Counted from the stretch's first letter, positions 15,454 through 23,321 are shown. The stretch is DNA of 26,040 bases from an uncultured Collinsella sp. (GCA_958413765.1 CATYVH010000024.1:1-26040); one strand, 5' to 3'. Translations and numbers: made by a program. The notes: generated by a model not told the origin, from the sequence alone.

Positions 15454-16557
15454 CTACCAATGTTGACGCGCCTCGATAACCGTTTGCCAAAGCTTAAACC
15501 GCTTCGTTTCGACGCGCTTGAGGGCAAAATATCGCTGCTCCTCGCTCATGGGCTTGTTAAAAATGGGTCGCTTATTCCGATGCAGCTTGCGCCGGATGCG
15601 CTCGCACAGGCGAACGAGTTTGTCGTAGTCGCTTGTCTGATCGGTCGTCACCGTAAAGTACGCGACCCCATTGAGCATCTGCAGCTCGTTGCGGCGCTCG
15701 GCATCCTTGTGGATTTTCTCGCTTCCATCATGAATGGCGTCGCTGTCGTAATCAACCAGCGCGGTAAGCACCTCGGGCAGCAAGCCAGCCCTTACTTTAT
15801 CCAGGCCCACCTCTGCTTTCGCCGTAAGCGTGATGTCGGGCGTGCGCTCCAACACGCGCAGTTTGCGGTTGCGCCCATCGTTGTAACCGTCGCGAATGAA
15901 GTACTTCTTGTTCAGCTCGGCCTTGCCCAGTGCAAGCCCGCCGTAATGCGCAGGCAGCGACATAAACATGCAAAGCCCCGACTCCCTTGGAGACCGTGAG
16001 CCCTCTTCCACGTACGGAAGCAACGCCTTCGCCTTAGCGGCGCCTCTCACCTTTGATGCCCGGTCAAGGTACGCCGCGATGAGCTCCTTAATCGTGAGCC
16101 TGCCATCGCGCATGCCCGCATCCCTACTGGTCACCCCACCGGGAGCAAGGTTATCCAGCCGATAGTCCGATGTCATGGCATAGCCGGCGTAGATGGCCTC
16201 CGCCGCATCGCCATCGTGCGCGGCCTGCAAAAACGCCAGCTCGGGAGAGCACACGTATGCATCCAGGTCGCCCATCCAGTGGCCCAGCGAGATAAACGAA
16301 CCCGCCGGGAGCTCGTTGGTGCACAGGTGCGTCTTAACATGCTTGCTCCGCCGACGGTCGGCGCGCGACGGCACCATCAAATCCAGCGTTTCGATCCCCA
16401 GGTCATAGCGATCGATAAACTCCTGCGCCTCCTGGTCACAGAGCGCGCAGGCACCCGCGATCGACACGACCTCTGGTTCCGAATCCCCAAAGCGCGGGTT
16501 CGGGATGTGCGCCAAGAGCGCCAGCGCAGCGTTATGTGAAACGATAAAGTACCCCAT
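15454..16557 (-). CDS. AbiEi-like / DUF559-like endonuclease-fold protein
   Basis: 367 residues, unnamed family. The first half has features I associate with AbiEi-type proteins of Coriobacteriia: DLMVPSRADRRRSKHVKTHLC, ELPAGSFISLG and VCSPELAFLQAAHDGD. The C-terminal part has LVDYDSDAIHDGSEKIHKDAERRNELQMLNGVAYFTVTTDQ, which resembles the core of DUF559/Vsr-like nucleases (an acidic Asp-Ser-Asp, then D-x-x-RR-N, then a strand ending in a T-x-D-Q). So it may be a defence-type or housekeeping nuclease, or an antitoxin-like regulator with a nuclease-like tail. There is no Shine-Dalgarno before ATG 16557; a TGCTATCTT extended -10-like box lies just upstream, so a leaderless transcript is possible. 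The family assignment is moderate and the function unknown. Confidence 0.6.
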   Translation of the reverse strand: MGYFIVSHNAALALLAHIPNPRFGDSEPEVVSIAGACALCDQEAQEFIDRYDLGIETLDLMVPSRADRRRSKHVKTHLCTNELPAGSFISLGHWMGDLDAYVCSPELAFLQAAHDGDAAEAIYAGYAMTSDYRLDNLAPGGVTSRDAGMRDGRLTIKELIAAYLDRASKVRGAAKAKALLPYVEEGSRSPRESGLCMFMSLPAHYGGLALGKAELNKKYFIRDGYNDGRNRKLRVLERTPDITLTAKAEVGLDKVRAGLLPEVLTALVDYDSDAIHDGSEKIHKDAERRNELQMLNGVAYFTVTTDQTSDYDKLVRLCERIRRKLHRNKRPIFNKPMSEEQRYFALKRVETKRFKLWQTVIEARQHW

Positions 16558-16958
16558 GGCGCGAAGATAGCACGCGCGTCGGCGGCGGGCGGCGGCGCGG
16601 GCGAGGTTTCGGTAAACGACCGGCGGTTTTTTGCCGCGACGCGCCCAAAGTGCTCATTCGTCGACGTCAAACCGCAAATCCGTCAAGCTTATGACAAGAT
16701 TACCGCTCAACTGACCAAAAGCTGACCATTTGCTTGCCAATTTGCTTGACCGCACGCCCCCAGCAAAGCGTCCCGTGACTTTTTGGACGGTCGAAGCGTC
16801 CATCTAGCGACCGCACGCCACGCCACAACTGCCCCGTCGAGACAGCAAGCACCATCGACCACCAGCACAAACGCGGCCATTTCCAGCCGCGTGCATTGAG
16901 CGTCACCGCTGGGGTATCCTTGGAGCACATGCACCGCAAGCCGCACAAAGGAGCCGCC
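16558..16958. other. Intergenic region between divergent genes
   Basis: About 400 bases without a supported gene. It holds a GC-rich stretch next to the 16557 start, short repeats (TTTGCTTG twice near 16732 and 16741), an inverted repeat TGGACG/CGTCCA near 16784-16802, and a hairpin ACGCGGC/GCCGCGT at 16871-16892. Promoters for both flanking genes must lie here, but I see no convincing -35/-10 pair. Confidence 0.4.
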
Positions 16959-17657
16959 ATGCGCACCGAGCTCGATGTTCCCTTTTCGCACAAAGACAAG
17001 GCCAAGGCCCTGGGCGCCAAGTGGGACCGGGCCAAGAAGATCTGGTACGTGCCCGATGGCGTCAACCCCGAGCCCTTTGCCGCGTGGCTGCCCGGCGTGG
17101 ATCGCTCCGACCCCAGCGCGCCCTACATCTACCTGGTGCTGGGCAAGCGCGAGTGTTGGAAGTGCCACGAGCAGACAACGGTCGCGGCCTTTGGCATTCC
17201 GTATTGGGCGGCCGAGGACTCGGGCAGCAAGGCCGCGCCCGGCGGCGCGCCCGCCATGGACGACGCGGGCCACATCGCGATCGACACCACTCGCGCCAAC
17301 GCCGTTGCCATCGTCCCCGCGCTGGGTTGCGTGCCGGCCAAGATCCGCGACTACCTGCGCGAGCGCTGTGGCTACAAGCCCACAACGTCGCGCACCACCA
17401 AGACCGTATCGCTCGCCAGCACCTGCACCGGCTGCGGCGCGCTGCAAGGCAGCCATTACCTGTTCGAGGAGCCCACGTCGCCGTTTGCGCTCACGGCCAT
17501 CAACAAGCTACCCGCGCTGGAGTTCGTGCGCGTGGAAGTCGCCGGCGTCTATGGAATCCCTGCCACCCAAGGCGACTTTGACCAGGCACTCTTCACCTGG
17601 GCACGCGACCACCACACCCAGTTCCACAAGAGTCTGTTCGAGGGGATTTACCTGTAG
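16959..17657 (+). CDS. DUF5710 domain protein with zinc-ribbon cysteines
   Basis: The start is ATG 16959 (232 residues) with AAAGGAG five bases upstream; an in-frame GTG-type start upstream lacks support. Residues 1-35 form a DUF5710 module (LDVPFSHKDKAKALGAKWDRAKKIWYVPDG), a small domain found at the ends of many bacterial proteins, often linked to nucleic-acid functions. Further on are two CxxC pairs, CWKC and CTGC, about 85 residues apart, which could share one zinc ion. The remainder has no recognised domain. It is divergent from the DUF559-like gene. Its role is unknown; a nucleic-acid or ubiquitin-like binding function would be a guess. Confidence 0.75.
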   Translation: MRTELDVPFSHKDKAKALGAKWDRAKKIWYVPDGVNPEPFAAWLPGVDRSDPSAPYIYLVLGKRECWKCHEQTTVAAFGIPYWAAEDSGSKAAPGGAPAMDDAGHIAIDTTRANAVAIVPALGCVPAKIRDYLRERCGYKPTTSRTTKTVSLASTCTGCGALQGSHYLFEEPTSPFALTAINKLPALEFVRVEVAGVYGIPATQGDFDQALFTWARDHHTQFHKSLFEGIYL

Positions 17658-17701
17658 GGCAAAGCTCGAAAATCGAGCATGCGCAGGTAGTTAAGTTGCC
17701 C
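17657..17701 (+). terminator. Nested hairpin after the DUF5710 gene
   Basis: GCTCGA/TCGAGC (17664-17678) sits inside GGGCAA/TTGCCC (17657-17662 and 17696-17701), directly after the stop. No T-run follows, so this is only a possible terminator. Confidence 0.35.
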
Positions 17702-17761
17702 GCGCAATGCAGTAAATGTCGGACCATTGGGTTTGCCTGACTAGATATTCAGTCTTCGAAG

Positions 17762-18043
17762 CTATGACTCCGCATAGTCATAGGTAATGGCGCATCCGCA
17801 GGTTGGGCATTGCTGAGGATAGACCGGGAGACGCAGGCCCGTTCGAGCACGTAGGTCCGCAGCGTGTTTGTCGTGAGTGTCGATGAAGCTGATATCTAGG
17901 CATGGGAGGTCCGCGCTACAGCAAGGGCAGAGCAGATGGATTTGGCTGCAGCTGACTTCGACCGTTGGGAACAGATTCCGGTCCATTAACGCTCGCGGTA
18001 GGTTTCCGTAAACGCCTCGCGCGATATCGCTTCGCCATCCCAT
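17762..18043 (-). CDS. Small zinc-ribbon-like protein
   Basis: 93 residues with two cysteine pairs, CPCC (about 39-42) and CPTCGC (about 79-84), arranged as a zinc ribbon. The acidic C-terminus reads ITYDYAES. GGGGAG lies just before ATG 18043, although spacing is short. It is downstream of the HNH gene on the same strand, about 120 bases away, and could be co-transcribed with it. No family is recognised; a small nucleic-acid-binding or regulatory protein is possible. Confidence 0.6.
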   Translation of the reverse strand: MGWRSDIARGVYGNLPRALMDRNLFPTVEVSCSQIHLLCPCCSADLPCLDISFIDTHDKHAADLRARTGLRLPVYPQQCPTCGCAITYDYAES

Positions 18044-18161
18044 GGGCTCCCCTTTCCCGTTTTAACCGTTGAGGAGAGGATGGCAGGATCGCGCAGCTCT
18101 CGATGCGGCGCGATGCGATCCGATCAATCGACATGATTGGACTGCGACAGGCAGCACCCGC

Positions 18162-19244
18162 TTAATACGGAGCAACAGCTTCCGCCCGACGTCGCGATTC
18201 CGAGAAATCGAACTCGGCGCGGTGAGCCTCGAGGAACCGAGCATTGGGGCGCAGGCGATGCTCATCCGGCTCGCGCAATACCGACCCCGCAAACGCGGCA
18301 TAGTCCGTATGCTGCAGAAGATACGACCCACACAGCTGATAGTCGCCACGCACCAACTCAAACGAAATCAGATGAGCATCGAACAGCGCGTGTAAATCGC
18401 GGCGCAGCAGGATGCCATTGCTGACAACCTGCGACTTGGGACCCGAGTAATTCTCGATATGCACGGCTTCGAGCGCCTCGCCGACATTGCAACCCGAGAC
18501 GGCACATCGACCGGTATAGGCCTCAAAGAGCTGATTGCGGAAACGCTGCTGGCCGATTCGTTCACGACGCAGCGCGTAGCGAACCTTTTCATCGTCGCTC
18601 GCCGGAGCGCCAGAAAACTCCGCCGCGACCGGAGCCTCCTTCATGTAGCTCATATCGGGGAAGAACCGCGCATCGGGTCCACCCTTATGGACGGGGCCAT
18701 GCAACACAAACCAGTTGTTCTCCGGCTCGTAACGCTCAACGAACGCTAGGCCCAGCACCTTGTAGCCAGCACTCGTTGCAAAGAACACGCCCACGGGAAC
18801 GCCGCACTCCATGCAGTTGATCATCTTTTGGTTGTAGTCCTGGTCGCGCCAGTTTTCAACCGAAGCACTTTGCGACGAGTATTTGAATACCCATGTGCCA
18901 TCCTCAAGATAGAGAGGCGGGACATCGGAATAAGGGCCGTTGGTGGAGTTATGTACCGAGAGCGCAAAAGTCTTTTGACTCGGATGCTTAACGCGACCGC
19001 GGCCTGGCCAATAGATACCCGAATCGCGCGAAACGGGAAAAGGCTTTGAATTGATGGTCAGACGATTGGAATATTGAGGGCTTTCGGGTTTAGTGCGATG
19101 TGGGAGGTTCTTCCACAACTCGCCGCGCTGCTCCTCGCGCAAGAACCACTCCCAGGCCTGGACATACTCAGACGGCACAAGACTACAGGCGCGATCGAAA
19201 CTCGGCAGAGTTATCAGCGGAACACTAGAAGCGATGCCGTCCAT
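18162..19244 (-). CDS. HNH endonuclease with ScoMcrA/SRA-like N-terminal domain (putative type IV restriction)
   Basis: The start is taken at ATG 19244 (360 residues) because GGAGG lies six bases upstream; an upstream start at 19274 lacks this. The C-terminal part is an HNH nuclease: CAVSGCNVGEALEAVHIENY (C247, C252, H262), then SNGILLRRDLHALFDAHLI with the Asn and second His. The N-terminal half includes DGTWVFKYSSQS, CMECGVPVGVFF and YKVLGLAFVERY, which resemble the SRA-like base-reading domain of ScoMcrA-type enzymes. That architecture is typical of modification-dependent restriction of methylated or phosphorothioated DNA. A TAATAT -10-like box lies at 19273-19278. The nuclease call is strong; the modified-DNA specificity is inference. 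Confidence 0.8.
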   Translation of the reverse strand: MDGIASSVPLITLPSFDRACSLVPSEYVQAWEWFLREEQRGELWKNLPHRTKPESPQYSNRLTINSKPFPVSRDSGIYWPGRGRVKHPSQKTFALSVHNSTNGPYSDVPPLYLEDGTWVFKYSSQSASVENWRDQDYNQKMINCMECGVPVGVFFATSAGYKVLGLAFVERYEPENNWFVLHGPVHKGGPDARFFPDMSYMKEAPVAAEFSGAPASDDEKVRYALRRERIGQQRFRNQLFEAYTGRCAVSGCNVGEALEAVHIENYSGPKSQVVSNGILLRRDLHALFDAHLISFELVRGDYQLCGSYLLQHTDYAAFAGSVLREPDEHRLRPNARFLEAHRAEFDFSESRRRAEAVAPY

Positions 19245-19332
19245 AAGGAACCTCCAGGAAGAACAGTTCCTCATATTATGGCCGATTAACGCGAGCTCGG
19301 GTGCCCCCGTTTAGGGCAAGGTCGTCGTACAA

Positions 19333-19366
19333 GAAAGGGGTCACTTCGATAAAAGCAGCCCCTTTC
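19333..19366 (-). terminator. Likely terminator after the 19393-20325 gene
   Basis: GAAAGGGG (19333-19340) pairs perfectly with CCCCTTTC (19359-19366) around an 18-base loop. It sits 27 bases beyond the end of the fibre-like gene. The T-run beyond the stem is very short, so termination may be partial. Confidence 0.5.
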
Positions 19367-19392
19367 AATTTCACATGAACTGAAACGTGATG

Positions 19393-20325
19393 TTATTCAG
19401 CAGAAACGCCAGCAAGGCGGACAGTCACATTATATGTAGCCGTATCTTCTGCCGCTTCGTTATTGACGCAGTCCGCGTCCGTGCCTTCCATCCAAATATA
19501 CACTCGCAGAATCACTCCGTTATAGCCGACTCGCTTGGCTATTGCCTTGGAACCCGCAACGTAATCCTCTCCGACTTTCGAAGCGCACCATCCGCCAAAT
19601 TCATTCGCCTCGATATGCTGGTAAGAAGGAGCAACAGGTGCAGCGGAGCCATTGATGCACGCCCATCCGTCAATTGCCGAAGCGTCATTCCCCTTGCCTT
19701 CGACGGCATAGGGGGCATAGACGCATTTCAGAGCCTCTGCTCCAGTACCGTTACCATCCGCATCGGTATTCTGAATCGTCAATCCAACACGCAAGGATTT
19801 GGGGACGGTGTCAGTCGTGGCATCACCGTTGACCGTTACTTCGACGGGATTTTCAGAAGGATCCGCCAGATATACGTCTGCAAATCCGGTATCCGAAATC
19901 GTATAGAGGATGTACTCACCTTTTAGAAACGCATAGTGCGTCTCTCCGCCAGCCTCGTACTCTCCAGCCTTGCCACCTGCGGTGAAATTGAGCTTGGTAT
20001 AAGTGGTGACCTTTCCATCTTCGCCCCAACCCTGGCATGCATACCAATCCGCCATATTGTCAGTCGAGGAAGGAGTGATTTTGCCTCCAAGCTCGGTCGC
20101 CGCGAGAGAATCCTGAGCGCCACCATGCTGAGCGCCTTTCGACTTCTGAGCGATCTGAAGAATAAACCCGTTCGTGGTGGCACTGATCGTAGACGTTTTT
20201 GCGCTGACCGTATTGTTGGCAACATACCAAGCATACGTGGCAGCGGATAGTGCGAAACCAGACAGCACTACCGCGGCAGCCGCGGCAACGAGCTGAACCT
20301 TTAATTGTTGAGATCGTTTTGCCAT
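19393..20325 (-). CDS. SipW-dependent exported fibre-like subunit, attenuated partner
   Basis: 310 residues. The signal peptide starts MAKRSQQ and ends ALSAATYAWYVANN, the alternate-signal pattern. The segment after it (VSAKTSTISATTNGF) closely matches the gene upstream (VEAKTTNISAQSNSA), so the two are paralogues. The C-terminus has VYIWMEGTDADC and a beta-rich tail, matching the subunits of the large operon. At least five cysteines are visible. Base composition is lower in GC than in the neighbours at 5716-14768. The ATG at 20325 is only 16 bases after the T-tract of the terminator at 20341-20373, so expression must come mostly from read-through. The Shine-Dalgarno (AGG) is weak. Predicted role: minor subunit to the 20406-21194 product. 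Confidence 0.8.
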   Translation of the reverse strand: MAKRSQQLKVQLVAAAAAVVLSGFALSAATYAWYVANNTVSAKTSTISATTNGFILQIAQKSKGAQHGGAQDSLAATELGGKITPSSTDNMADWYACQGWGEDGKVTTYTKLNFTAGGKAGEYEAGGETHYAFLKGEYILYTISDTGFADVYLADPSENPVEVTVNGDATTDTVPKSLRVGLTIQNTDADGNGTGAEALKCVYAPYAVEGKGNDASAIDGWACINGSAAPVAPSYQHIEANEFGGWCASKVGEDYVAGSKAIAKRVGYNGVILRVYIWMEGTDADCVNNEAAEDTATYNVTVRLAGVSAE

Positions 20326-20340
20326 CCGATTAACCTATTC

Positions 20341-20373
20341 TAAAAAACCGGGGGCCGACGGTTCGGCCCCCGG
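20341..20373 (-). terminator. Strong intrinsic terminator acting as attenuator between paired subunit genes
   Basis: On the minus strand CCGGGGGCCGA pairs perfectly with TCGGCCCCCGG (11 bp) around an ACCG loop, followed by TTTTTT. It lies 32 bases after the upstream subunit gene and 16 bases before the next ATG, leaving no room for a separate promoter. Confidence 0.93.
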
Positions 20374-20405
20374 CGAAAGTCGAGCTTTATGTACAAATGG
20401 ATTGA

Positions 20406-21194
20406 TTACTTAAACTCGGTCGGCGTCGCCTCGAAAGTAACCGTCACGCCACATTCGGTCAGCTTATCAAGGTTGGTAGTGAAAACCTTTTTATCAGCAC
20501 CGTCGTAATAAACGTACACATTTACCTCAGCGTCATTACCCTTGGTAATGCCATCGGCCTTGATAATTCCATTCATGTCAGAGCTGTTCTCCTTGCCCGT
20601 GGAAGACCAAACGGCCCATTCATCACCGCAGGTAACAAGTACGCGCATAGCCGAAGAAAGATCAGAATTGGCAGTGTTATTGATCGTTACGCCAGTAACC
20701 TTGAGATTCGTAAAAGTGCCGTCATAGCCGCCAGTGCCGATGTAAAACTTATTAGCAAGAGTGTATTTCTTAGTGGCGGCATCGGTGGGACTGCCTACAA
20801 CAAATCGAGTATCGTTCTTCTCATCAGTCGCCGTCTTGTCAGAAGCGTACGCACTCTCAAATTGGAACTTTCCGGAAGTGAAGCCAGCGTCACTTTTCTT
20901 TTTGCCATTGGCGTCAAAGGTGTCCGCCCACTGAGCAGGATAAAGCTTGGTACCAGCCGCAAACGTCTCAGAGGCAGTCGCAGAAGACGTGGACGTATCT
21001 TTGGTTTTAGTGGCAGCAGCGTTATCAATAACCAGATAAGCGGAGTTCGACTGAGCGCTAATGTTCGTAGTCTTTGCCTCAACCTTGTTGTTGCTCACAA
21101 ACCATGCGAAGGTGGCGGAGCCGAGGGCTACGGCTGCCACGAGGACCATGGCGATGGCGGCGCCCATCTGCTTCTTTAATGCTTTGGTATCCAT
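20406..21194 (-). CDS. SipW-dependent exported fibre-like protein, probable major subunit
   Basis: The start is ATG 21194 (262 residues) with AAAGGGG eight bases upstream; the long N-terminal open frame above it is ignored. The signal peptide MDTKALKKQMG leads into a hydrophobic core ending LGSATFAWFVSNN. The mature protein is Lys/Thr/Ser/Ala-rich and has no sortase motif. The C-terminal motif is divergent: VNVYVYYDGADKK, without the cysteine there, although cysteines are found in VTCGDEW and LTECGVT. GC content is lower than in surrounding genes. Followed by a very strong terminator, preceded by a long leader, it looks highly expressed. I read it as a TasA-like major fibre subunit; the resemblance is in layout and signal, not proven by alignment. 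Confidence 0.78.
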   Translation of the reverse strand: MDTKALKKQMGAAIAMVLVAAVALGSATFAWFVSNNKVEAKTTNISAQSNSAYLVIDNAAATKTKDTSTSSATASETFAAGTKLYPAQWADTFDANGKKKSDAGFTSGKFQFESAYASDKTATDEKNDTRFVVGSPTDAATKKYTLANKFYIGTGGYDGTFTNLKVTGVTINNTANSDLSSAMRVLVTCGDEWAVWSSTGKENSSDMNGIIKADGITKGNDAEVNVYVYYDGADKKVFTTNLDKLTECGVTVTFEATPTEFK

Positions 21195-21592
21195 GCGGAC
21201 CCCTTTCTTTCCCCATTCATCCCAGATGACCCTCGAGAAGCCCGGAAGGGGAGCCCGCGCTTTCGTGTTGGATGTTGCTTGCCCATCCTTTAGACATGGA
21301 GTTGAGAATACCATAATTCTTACGATTTCCTTATGAGTTTTCGGCAGCCTACATTCCGGCAGATTCATAGGTCCACCTCGGGTTATATGTGGTGCTATGT
21401 GAACATCGTTCACCTTATTTGATCTCTCTCCCGCAAAGCCGTAAGTCCCTCTTAAGCCTTGCGGCCGCAGCGCCACGCCATCGCATACATTCACCCTCCG
21501 CCGAGCTTCGCCCGAGCCTCTCCCCACTCGCTATACTGGTGCAGAGCGTGTAATTTTCGCCTGCTAAACGGGCTATTTGTTGGGAGGGCCCC
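21195..21592. promoter_or_regulatory. Divergent regulatory region with palindromic site
   Basis: About 400 bases between the fibre gene (-) and the 21593 gene (+), with no supported gene. GTGAAC-ATC-GTTCAC at 21399-21413 is a perfect inverted repeat that could be an operator. On the minus side a TATTCT -10-like box lies near 21306-21311, implying a leader of about 110 bases. No riboswitch was recognised. Confidence 0.45.
21532..21537 (+). promoter_or_regulatory. -10-like box upstream of the 21593 gene
   Basis: TATACT lies about 55 bases before the ATG. No good -35 is seen at 16-18 bases, so the assignment is tentative. Confidence 0.4.
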
Positions 21593-22102
21593 ATGGCTTT
21601 TGCCAATCAACCCAAGGGAAGCGTTTCTACCGGATCGATCAAGCCGGTGACGCGCAAGGCCGTTCGTTGTCAGCGCGAAGTCGCCTGGCTCGTCACGCAA
21701 GCGGCCGGTAAGCTCGTCGCCACCACCGACGACGTCAACGCACCCACGCCCAGCTTTGTGCTGGCGACGGCATTGTCGCACACCCGCAAACAGGAGCAGG
21801 CCGCTCAGGACCGTGGCACCGCGATCGACTACAAGGCCGTCATGAACCCCGACCTCGCAAGCTTTTGTGCGGCTGCGGGGCTGCCCGCAGCACCCAACGC
21901 GCTTTCGGACGCAGGCTACATGTTTACGCTCTCGGGCGCAGATCTGATCCGCGACCTTTATGCCTACTGCGGCGACCTGGGCGAGCGCATGAGAGACGCG
22001 GCGCAGGTCAAGCCGGGCTACGCGATCAAGCTCGCGCTGCGACTGTTCTTGCTGGACGGTGCCTCAGCCGCCACCGCCTCCGATGGCAAAACCTCGGCAT
22101 AA
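21593..22102 (+). CDS. Unrecognised 169-residue protein
   Basis: The start ATG 21593 has GGGAGG five bases upstream, and the gene ends just before a strong terminator, so it is a real single-gene unit. No family was recognised. There is no signal peptide or membrane segment. The first 30 residues are basic (PKGSVSTGSIKPVTRKAVRCQREV), the middle has an Ala-rich helical pattern, and a segment DLIRDLYAYCGDLGERMRDAAQVKPGY suggests an all-helical cytoplasmic protein. It is divergent from the probable major fibre gene, so it might share regulation with it; this is not demonstrated. Confidence 0.72.
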   Translation: MAFANQPKGSVSTGSIKPVTRKAVRCQREVAWLVTQAAGKLVATTDDVNAPTPSFVLATALSHTRKQEQAAQDRGTAIDYKAVMNPDLASFCAAAGLPAAPNALSDAGYMFTLSGADLIRDLYAYCGDLGERMRDAAQVKPGYAIKLALRLFLLDGASAATASDGKTSA

Positions 22103-22113
22103 GCCGTCACCAA

Positions 22114-22151
22114 AAGCGCCGGGCCGGGAAATCAATCCCGGCCCGGCGCTT
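22114..22151. terminator. Strong bidirectional terminator
   Basis: A perfect 16-bp stem (22114-22129 with 22136-22151) surrounds the loop AATCAA. T-rich sequence follows on the plus side (TTGTTCGTTCTATTTG) and TT plus GG on the minus side. It separates two convergent genes (ends 22102 and 22159). Confidence 0.93.
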
Positions 22152-22158
22152 GTTCGTT

Positions 22159-23316
22159 CTATTTGTCCCCGTCCCCCGCAGGCGAGTTCTTTTGGTTGCG
22201 GCGACTACTCCATGTCACCTCGTGCTCCTTGTAGTAATCGGGCGCCTCGTTGCCGCTCGCGCTAATGGGGTCGTTGCCGGTGAGGGTATCGGCAATATCC
22301 TGCACGAACTTAACGAACAGACTCGAATCGTCGGTCTCGGACGAATCGAAGTCAAAACCGAACTCCACCGCCCCGCCGATGATCTTGTCCACGCACTCCG
22401 GATCGTCGCCGTCCAGCCAAATGACCACGGTGTACTTGTCCACATCGCCTACGCGGAAGTTCGCGTGGCTGATGGTCGTCACCACGTCTTTGGACGCAAA
22501 CGGCTCGGTGTTGGGCTCAGGGTTGCCATCGGCCGCGGCCGCCGCATAGGTGGTGGGCTCGCCGTTGCGATACAGCCTCACGCGTGCCGCCTTCTCCACG
22601 CCCTTGCTGGCGCTGACCACCTTGAGCTTGGCGCTATAGCCCAGATCGGTCTTACCGGCGTTGCGGATATAGAAGGTGTACGCCACGTAGTTCTTGCCGT
22701 TGTGGCTGCCGTCGATGTCGTCCAGATTGTCGGGCAAGTCCTCGGCAGCGATATTCGTGCCGTTGTCCAAGGCGTCGGCGGCCAGGCGCGCGGTGGCGTT
22801 GTTAAAGTCGCCGTTGTCGGCAATGGCCACGCCGCGGCGAAACAGCTCCAAGCGGTTGAGGTTGATGGTGAAGTTACCCATGTTTTCCTGCATAAACGAC
22901 AGGGCGAACAGCACACCAAAGGCAAGCGCCAGCACCACAAGGGCCTTTTGCAGCTTGTCCATGCGCAGCAGCGCCGCGCCAATGCGCTCCATGCGGCGCT
23001 TGGGCATATACATGGACACGACCGCATCGGGGTCGATGTCATCGAGGTCCTGGTCGGCCAGCGCCTGCTCCAGCTCCTCGATGCGCACCACGCCGCGCAG
23101 GTCGCGCTTGGGCTTGGGTTTGCGTTTGGGCTTGGACTTGCCAGAGCGCTTGCGGGAGGCGGAAGCCTGCTCGGGCGCGGAGTCCTCGCCGGGTGCGTCC
23201 TCGGCATTGGCGCCGGGCACGTCCTGCGACGTGTCCTCGGCCTGGTCCTCGACGAAATCCTCGGCCAAATCCTCGGCAGCTTGATCTTTATTGTCGTTAC
23301 GCTTGAACAGTGCCAT
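22159..23316 (-). CDS. Membrane-anchored protein with the WLDGxDPxC fibre signature
   Basis: 385 residues. The N-terminal 115 residues are cytoplasmic, first acidic then Lys/Arg-rich (RKRSGKSKPKRKPKPKR). One membrane helix lies at about 121-142 (LQKALVVLALAFGVLFALSF). The extracellular part ends with YTVVIWLDGDDPEC (about 295-308) followed by a beta strand, the same C-terminal signature as the alternate-signal subunits. It lacks the ATYAWF signal motif, so it is probably anchored and not cleaved. The cysteine in the motif is the only one seen. It starts five bases after the stop of the PilZ gene, so the two form one operon. I infer a membrane base, nucleator or anchor for the fibres. The family is unnamed to me. 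Confidence 0.78.
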   Translation of the reverse strand: MALFKRNDNKDQAAEDLAEDFVEDQAEDTSQDVPGANAEDAPGEDSAPEQASASRKRSGKSKPKRKPKPKRDLRGVVRIEELEQALADQDLDDIDPDAVVSMYMPKRRMERIGAALLRMDKLQKALVVLALAFGVLFALSFMQENMGNFTINLNRLELFRRGVAIADNGDFNNATARLAADALDNGTNIAAEDLPDNLDDIDGSHNGKNYVAYTFYIRNAGKTDLGYSAKLKVVSASKGVEKAARVRLYRNGEPTTYAAAAADGNPEPNTEPFASKDVVTTISHANFRVGDVDKYTVVIWLDGDDPECVDKIIGGAVEFGFDFDSSETDDSSLFVKFVQDIADTLTGNDPISASGNEAPDYYKEHEVTWSSRRNQKNSPAGDGDK

Positions 23317-23321
23317 GGCGA

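Noticed and set aside
15241..15466. Two 68-residue open frames on opposite strands
   Set aside because: They lie within the inverted-repeat element and are by-products of its symmetry.
16784..16802. TGGACG/CGTCCA inverted repeat as a terminator
   Set aside because: The stem is short and no T-run follows on either strand.
21432..21440. CGCAAAGCC resembling part of a c-di-GMP-I riboswitch
   Set aside because: It lies alone on the plus strand; the paired GGCAAACC-type segment and the rest of the fold are missing.
21195..21527. N-terminal extension of the 20406 protein up to 21527
   Set aside because: A strong ribosome-binding site and a standard signal peptide start at 21194; the extension has no support.
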